Positions 60,062 through 64,000 of a stretch of DNA of 64,000 nucleotides are shown here, one piece after another (the stretch's first letter is position 1; the number at the start of each line of letters is the position of its first letter). The notes below the pieces were generated by a model. That model ran no database searches, was not told the DNA's origin, and was given only the letters and a program-made list of their open reading frames with translations. The position numbers and the translations under genes are program-made. The DNA comes from an uncultured Lachnospiraceae bacterium. GTDB lineage: Bacteria > Bacillota > Clostridia > Lachnospirales > Lachnospiraceae. The stretch covers positions 192,942-256,941 of the forward strand of contig CAKRJH010000002.1 in assembly GCA_934351255.1 (NCBI GenBank), in the 5' to 3' direction.

Positions 60062-60550
60062 ATGAGTAATATTACATTAATTGGCATGCCGGGCTGTGGG
60101 AAAAGCACCGTAGGGGTCGTTCTGGCAAAAAAGCTTGGCTATTTTTTTATTGATTCCGACCTGCTCATCCAACAACAGGAAGGCAGACTTCTTCACGAAA
60201 TTATCGAGCAGCAGGGACTGACCGGGTTCAATGCCATCGAAAACCGGGTCAATGCCTCTATCCAGGCCCAAAACAGTGTCATCGCGACAGGGGGCAGTGT
60301 CATCTACGGCAAAGACGCTATGAAACATCTCAAAGAGATCAGCACGGTTGTCTACCTGAGACTGCCCTGTGAGGAGCTTGCACACCGTCTGGGCGATCTG
60401 AATGAGCGCGGTGTTTCCATCCGCCCGGGACAGACGCTGGCGGATCTCTACCAGGAACGTACCCCACTCTACGAAACCTACGCCGATCATATCATTGACT
60501 GTCATGATCTGCAGATCCGTGAAATCGTGGAACAGATCTCGTCTCTGTAG
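60062..60550 (+). CDS. aroK: Shikimate kinase
   Basis: Phosphorylates shikimate at O3 in aromatic amino acid synthesis. 162 residues with the P-loop GMPGCGKST, FFIDSDLLI (shikimate-contacting DSD) and ATGGSVIYGKDAM. ATG chosen with GGGG six bases upstream; two earlier in-frame ATGs lie 2 and 4 codons ahead. It ends before a bidirectional terminator. Not near other aro genes here. Confidence 0.93.
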   Translation: MSNITLIGMPGCGKSTVGVVLAKKLGYFFIDSDLLIQQQEGRLLHEIIEQQGLTGFNAIENRVNASIQAQNSVIATGGSVIYGKDAMKHLKEISTVVYLRLPCEELAHRLGDLNERGVSIRPGQTLADLYQERTPLYETYADHIIDCHDLQIREIVEQISSL

Positions 60551-60587
60551 GCATTATAGTACCGTTTCTGCCTCTTTGTATAACAGG

Positions 60588-60634
60588 AAAAGGTGTATGT
60601 CCTCTCAATATTTGAGAAGACATACACCCTTTTT
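60588..60634. terminator. Bidirectional terminator between aroK and the lectin-like surface gene
   Basis: AAAAGGTGTATGTC (60588-60601) pairs with GACATACACCCTTTT (60619-60633), with an inner TCTCAA/TTGAGA stem, and A/T runs on both sides. Confidence 0.88.
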
Positions 60635-60649
60635 ATTGTTGCACGAAAA

Positions 60650-63600
60650 TCAGCGGACCACGGTAAGATATGGAATCGCTCTCTTCTTTCCATCGTCAAT
60701 ACGGATCAACTGATACCACATATAACGGTCTCCCGCCGGTGTCGTGGCAGTAATCCTGACATAGGTATGGCCACCCTTCTTTCCGGTCACTTTACCCGCA
60801 TTTTTGCCCTTGGCCTTTACCGTACAGATCTTCTTATTCATAGACTTGAACTTGAGTACGGTACCCTCCGGCAGATTGGTCAGAGTGATGGTTCTGCTCT
60901 TGCCAACCGGCACAAAATTGTAATGCACAATAACCGGTTTCTTGAATTTGACCTCAAATTTCTTGGCGCTGTAATTGATCTTGGCACCCTTTCTGCAGTT
61001 CAGTTTCACATAATACTGGCAGATATAGTTTCCTTTGCGAAGACTCAGCACTAATGTTGCTTTTCCCTTCTTCTTTGCCTTGATCACACCCTTTTTGTTG
61101 ATTGTAGCCACCTTTTTATTTGTAGAGGCACACTCGATCTTCGCGCCCTTCAGATTCTTTAACAGAAGACGGTATTTGTTGCCCGGTGTCAGAATCTTAT
61201 TTACTGTGATCGTAGGTACATTGTAACCAAGTACCTTTCCACTCAGATTGAATGCACCAGGATCTGTCATCTCGTCATCGGACTTTGGACCAGCCGGAAC
61301 ATTTGGATCAAGTACCGGTGGTACCGGTGCTGCCGTCTGTGTTCCTGCCGGCGCAGATGCAGCCGGCAGCGCCGGCACTGTCGGTGTCACTCCAGGGTTT
61401 GCACTTGGCGCGGTACTCTCTGATGGCTTTTCACTTGGAACAACACCTGCAGACGGCTTCACGCTTGGGACTGCACTTGCAGAAGGCTTCACACTTGGCG
61501 CCGCACTTGCAGACGGCTTCACACTTGGCGCTGCACTTGCAGATGGCTTCACGCTCGGTGCTACACTTGCAGACGGCTTCACGCTCGGTGCCGCACTTGC
61601 AGATGGCTTCACGCTCGGTGCCGCACTTGCAGATGGCTTCACGCTTGGCGCCGCACTGGCAGATGGCTTCACACTCGGTGCCGCACTGGCAGATGGCTTC
61701 ACGCTCGGTGTCACACTTGCGGATGGCTTCACGCTTGGTGTCGCAGTCGGTTCTCCGGCTTTCACGGATGACAGGGTGATCTCTATTTTCCCTGTCACAT
61801 CCTTTCCCGGGATCGTCAGCCCACCGGTATCCGGATCGTACACGAAGTCCGTATACTTCTTTCCATCAATGATCACGGTAATATCATCTTTTGACTTTGG
61901 AAGGTCATACCCCTTATCCGGTGTGTAAACAGTACTAAATGTCTCACCGTAGGTAACCTTATCCGTCGTAGTCATGGAACCCGTATGATCCAGGTTCTCT
62001 TTCAGTGTATACTGATCTGGTGTATATACTGCGGTAAATGCCATTCCTTCCCCATCAAAGGAAAGATGGTCACCTACAGCATAATTCTTTCCGTCACTGC
62101 CGACCCAGCCGGTCAGCGTATATCCGGTACGTGTCACATCTCCCGCAGAAGGAAGTACGATCGCCGTACCATCCGCAATGGAATCATCGGCCGCGGTATA
62201 CTCTGTCTTTTTGACGGTTGAGAACACTCCGTCCCCCAGATTATATCTCAGAGATCCCTTCTTGGCCAGGTACACGTTCTGATATCCACTGTCAAAGGTT
62301 TTGTTTCCGTCTCCTACCTGTTTTACCTGGATCTGCTCTCCGGTAAAATCATAATCCTGTCCGTTCTCATCCGTACCTTTCACAGCAAAGAAACTGTTGT
62401 CCTGCGTCACCGTAAAGGTATATGTCTTACCATTCAGGATTACCTTGTACTTTGCAGGATATTTACTGCCCTCTGAATCTGTGTAACGATCAAATGGTCC
62501 GAATACATCTTTGCCTTCGTATTCACTCTGCTGGGCATTTGGAATCGGAAGGATCGTAATATTCTTGGTATCCACCTTCGTCTCATCACCCTTACCGTCA
62601 TCGACGATCAGGTTTCCATCATTGTCCTCGTTGTCATAACCGCCAAACTCCACAAAATATCCCTGAACCGGCTGCCAGTTTCCTTCATTGGCATAATCAT
62701 TCCAGCCCTGATTCTGCTGATAATGTACTTCCATACAGTATTCTAAACCGTCAGCGGTATCATCATACCTGTAGTTATTGTTTGGCTCATGAAGCTGCCA
62801 GTGAGTATATCCTCCGGCCGCCAGAAGCTGAGCATTCATATTGGCCTGTGTATCTCCATAGTCCTTCTCGATACTCGTATCATACTGAGATTTCTTTCCA
62901 TAGAAATAGATCTTGCCTGCCTCCGGTCCACACATCCAGCGGTATACATTGGAAAGCGAGAATCTGCCATCCTCATCTTTTACAATATCATCGGAAGTAT
63001 CTGCATCCAGGTTCCCGTCCGCACGCGCAAAACGCGCACCACCGGACCAGCCGTCCTGTGTCGTAAGATTGTCCAGGATCTCATCCTCTTCCTTGGATGT
63101 CACCGTCACCAGATAGCCCTGCATTCCACCAAAATACATCGTCTTGGCGGCATTGTATGCCTCAAGCCAGGTGATCTCGCTGCCATCACCAGCCTGCGCC
63201 GGGACCGACACAAACGTATAGTAATGCATCTTGCCATCCTTATCCACTTTGGACGTAATGGCATCCGCATCTTTCAGATTGGTTCTGTTTCCATCGACCT
63301 TGATCTTAACATTCTGCTCCTCTCCCTCCGGAGAAAATGTGACATTCTGGCGCAGAATCGTCTGTGCCTGTGCACTGTTTAACCCACTCGTAAATGTCAT
63401 GGTAAAGATCTGATGATTTTCATCGTGAATATCTGTCAACAGTGTGTAAAGTTCCGGATTCTTCTGAACTTCCACCGACCCATTGTTCACTGTTACGGTT
63501 GCCATATAAATTTTCTGGTCATCATCACAACTGATGGTCAGATCAGACAGACGATAACGGTCTGCGCTGTAGTAATTCGGTGCCCCCAAAGATACATGTA

Positions 63601-63757
63601 TCTTCTTGGTCACCGCCTCAACAGGGTCTTTCCCACCTCCGTCAACGATTTCAGATGCACTAGCTGCTGCTGGGACATACAGACCGGTCAGTGCCATAGA
63701 AGCACAAAGCCCATATGCCAATAATTTTCTGAATAATCTTGATTGTCTCATACGCAT
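60650..63757 (-). CDS. Secreted surface protein with C-type-lectin-like domain, Listeria-type repeat and BIG2 tail
   Basis: 1035 residues. Signal peptide 1-34 (AAASA). Then an unrecognised beta region, a C-type-lectin-like domain (about 165-400, with WLEAYNAAKTMYFGGMQGYL, NQGWNDYANEGNWQ and YFVEFGG), a Listeria/Bacteroides-type repeat (TLTGWVGSDGKNYAVGD), an 11-unit Pro/Ser/Lys repeat, then BIG2-like and related Lys-rich modules (KVATINKKGVIKAKKKGKAT). No LPXTG anchor. Probably a sugar- or protein-binding surface protein. ATG with AGGAGG four bases upstream. A TATAAT at 63787-63792 is a likely -10. Confidence 0.82.
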   Translation of the reverse strand: MRMRQSRLFRKLLAYGLCASMALTGLYVPAAASASEIVDGGGKDPVEAVTKKIHVSLGAPNYYSADRYRLSDLTISCDDDQKIYMATVTVNNGSVEVQKNPELYTLLTDIHDENHQIFTMTFTSGLNSAQAQTILRQNVTFSPEGEEQNVKIKVDGNRTNLKDADAITSKVDKDGKMHYYTFVSVPAQAGDGSEITWLEAYNAAKTMYFGGMQGYLVTVTSKEEDEILDNLTTQDGWSGGARFARADGNLDADTSDDIVKDEDGRFSLSNVYRWMCGPEAGKIYFYGKKSQYDTSIEKDYGDTQANMNAQLLAAGGYTHWQLHEPNNNYRYDDTADGLEYCMEVHYQQNQGWNDYANEGNWQPVQGYFVEFGGYDNEDNDGNLIVDDGKGDETKVDTKNITILPIPNAQQSEYEGKDVFGPFDRYTDSEGSKYPAKYKVILNGKTYTFTVTQDNSFFAVKGTDENGQDYDFTGEQIQVKQVGDGNKTFDSGYQNVYLAKKGSLRYNLGDGVFSTVKKTEYTAADDSIADGTAIVLPSAGDVTRTGYTLTGWVGSDGKNYAVGDHLSFDGEGMAFTAVYTPDQYTLKENLDHTGSMTTTDKVTYGETFSTVYTPDKGYDLPKSKDDITVIIDGKKYTDFVYDPDTGGLTIPGKDVTGKIEITLSSVKAGEPTATPSVKPSASVTPSVKPSASAAPSVKPSASAAPSVKPSASAAPSVKPSASAAPSVKPSASVAPSVKPSASAAPSVKPSASAAPSVKPSASAVPSVKPSAGVVPSEKPSESTAPSANPGVTPTVPALPAASAPAGTQTAAPVPPVLDPNVPAGPKSDDEMTDPGAFNLSGKVLGYNVPTITVNKILTPGNKYRLLLKNLKGAKIECASTNKKVATINKKGVIKAKKKGKATLVLSLRKGNYICQYYVKLNCRKGAKINYSAKKFEVKFKKPVIVHYNFVPVGKSRTITLTNLPEGTVLKFKSMNKKICTVKAKGKNAGKVTGKKGGHTYVRITATTPAGDRYMWYQLIRIDDGKKRAIPYLTVVR
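61411..61740 (-). repeat. Eleven 30-bp tandem units in the surface-protein gene
   Basis: 330 bp of exact 30-bp period coding ten-residue units of type SVKPSASAAP; the last unit (SEKPSESTAP) and the first are degenerate. Forms an extended Pro/Ser/Lys linker. Such arrays can change copy number by slippage. Confidence 0.95.
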
Positions 63758-63883
63758 CTATCCTCCTTCTCTATTTAACACACCATATTATACAAAAAAT
63801 AAGGATAGAAATATGACTAAATCTCCAAATTATATTTATAAAACTTAGTAATTTTGCACAAAGAAAATGCCAATTTCCGACAA

Positions 63884-63916
63884 AAAAAGGCCTTTTCCAT
63901 TCGGAAAAGGCCTTTT
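63884..63916 (-). terminator. Terminator of a gene to the right of the window
   Basis: AAAAGGCCTTTTCC and GGAAAAGGCCTTTT arms around ATTC, followed on the minus strand by a T run. The rest to 64000 shows no gene. Confidence 0.75.
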
Positions 63917-64000
63917 ACCGTATCTTCAAAACTGTATACCGATTATAGCATCCTTTTGCTATCTTTGCAACTTTCGCTCAAGCGGTTCTCATTTTCGCTC

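Noticed and set aside
61411..61740. CRISPR-like array
   Set aside because: The 30-bp repeats are adjacent without unique spacers and lie within an open reading frame.
61248..61928. Plus-strand frame with GLA/DGFTLG-type repeats
   Set aside because: It is the shadow of the 30-bp repeat in the surface protein gene; the opposite strand has the signal peptide and domain evidence.

Overview
The window reads as a chromosomal segment of a Gram-positive Clostridia, most likely a gut Lachnospiraceae. The signs are the gene order (ispH-cmk, relA-MBL-hemZ-aspS, rpoD-dnaG with trmK), AGGAGG ribosome binding sites, sigma-A promoters, lysine-rich BIG2-type surface proteins, a DUF4366-like small membrane protein and CDP-glycerol glycerophosphotransferases. 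I cannot name the species. Coding density is high, no stretch over 300 bases lacks a gene, and I see no rRNA, tRNA, CRISPR array, IS element or prophage.

Layout. 1-10866 (minus strand): housekeeping run of ispH (cut by the window edge), cmk, a BaiN-like flavoprotein, pgsA, rimO, folD, a nucleoside kinase, trmK, rpoD with a long histone-H1-like tail, and dnaG. 11007-13927 (minus): protein kinase, VWA protein and PP2C phosphatase, matching the TerY-P signalling triad, under a strong promoter with a cre-like site. 14127-15005 (plus): RelB-YoeB toxin-antitoxin pair plus a small XRE regulator. 15018-28218 (minus): folA, two tandem paralogous surface proteins, hflX, a LytTR regulator lacking its phospho-acceptor Asp, a lone large serine recombinase, a small membrane protein and a class A PBP. 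28396-33597 (plus): tyrA, pcrA, a DUF4366-like protein and argH.

33790-42174 (minus): a secreted GH59-family glycosidase, then an operon of MarR regulator, two heterodimeric ABC exporter halves and an AraC regulator. 42439-53961 (minus): leuS, a PAP2 phosphatase, aspS, an HD-GYP protein, hemZ, an MBL hydrolase, relA, a C39-like peptidase and a 58-residue acidic protein. 53974-58923 (minus): GNAT protein, two CDP-glycerol glycerophosphotransferases and a GT2 glycosyltransferase, probably for a phosphoglycerol wall polymer. 59034-60550 (plus): leaderless subtilisin and shikimate kinase. 60650-63757 (minus): a secreted C-type-lectin-like surface protein with eleven 30-bp repeats. The right end holds a terminator for a gene beyond the window.

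Themes: translation and stringent response (relA, leuS, aspS, rimO, hflX, trmK), cell envelope building and display (PBP, pgsA, PAP2, glycerophosphotransferases, four large exported proteins), and signalling by Ser/Thr phosphorylation and HD-GYP chemistry. The most unusual items are the kinase/VWA/PP2C triad, the GH59 enzyme with its promoter buried in a long palindrome and a stop-start coupled leader, the acceptor-less LytTR regulator, and a recombinase whose ribosome binding site lies inside the upstream terminator hairpin.
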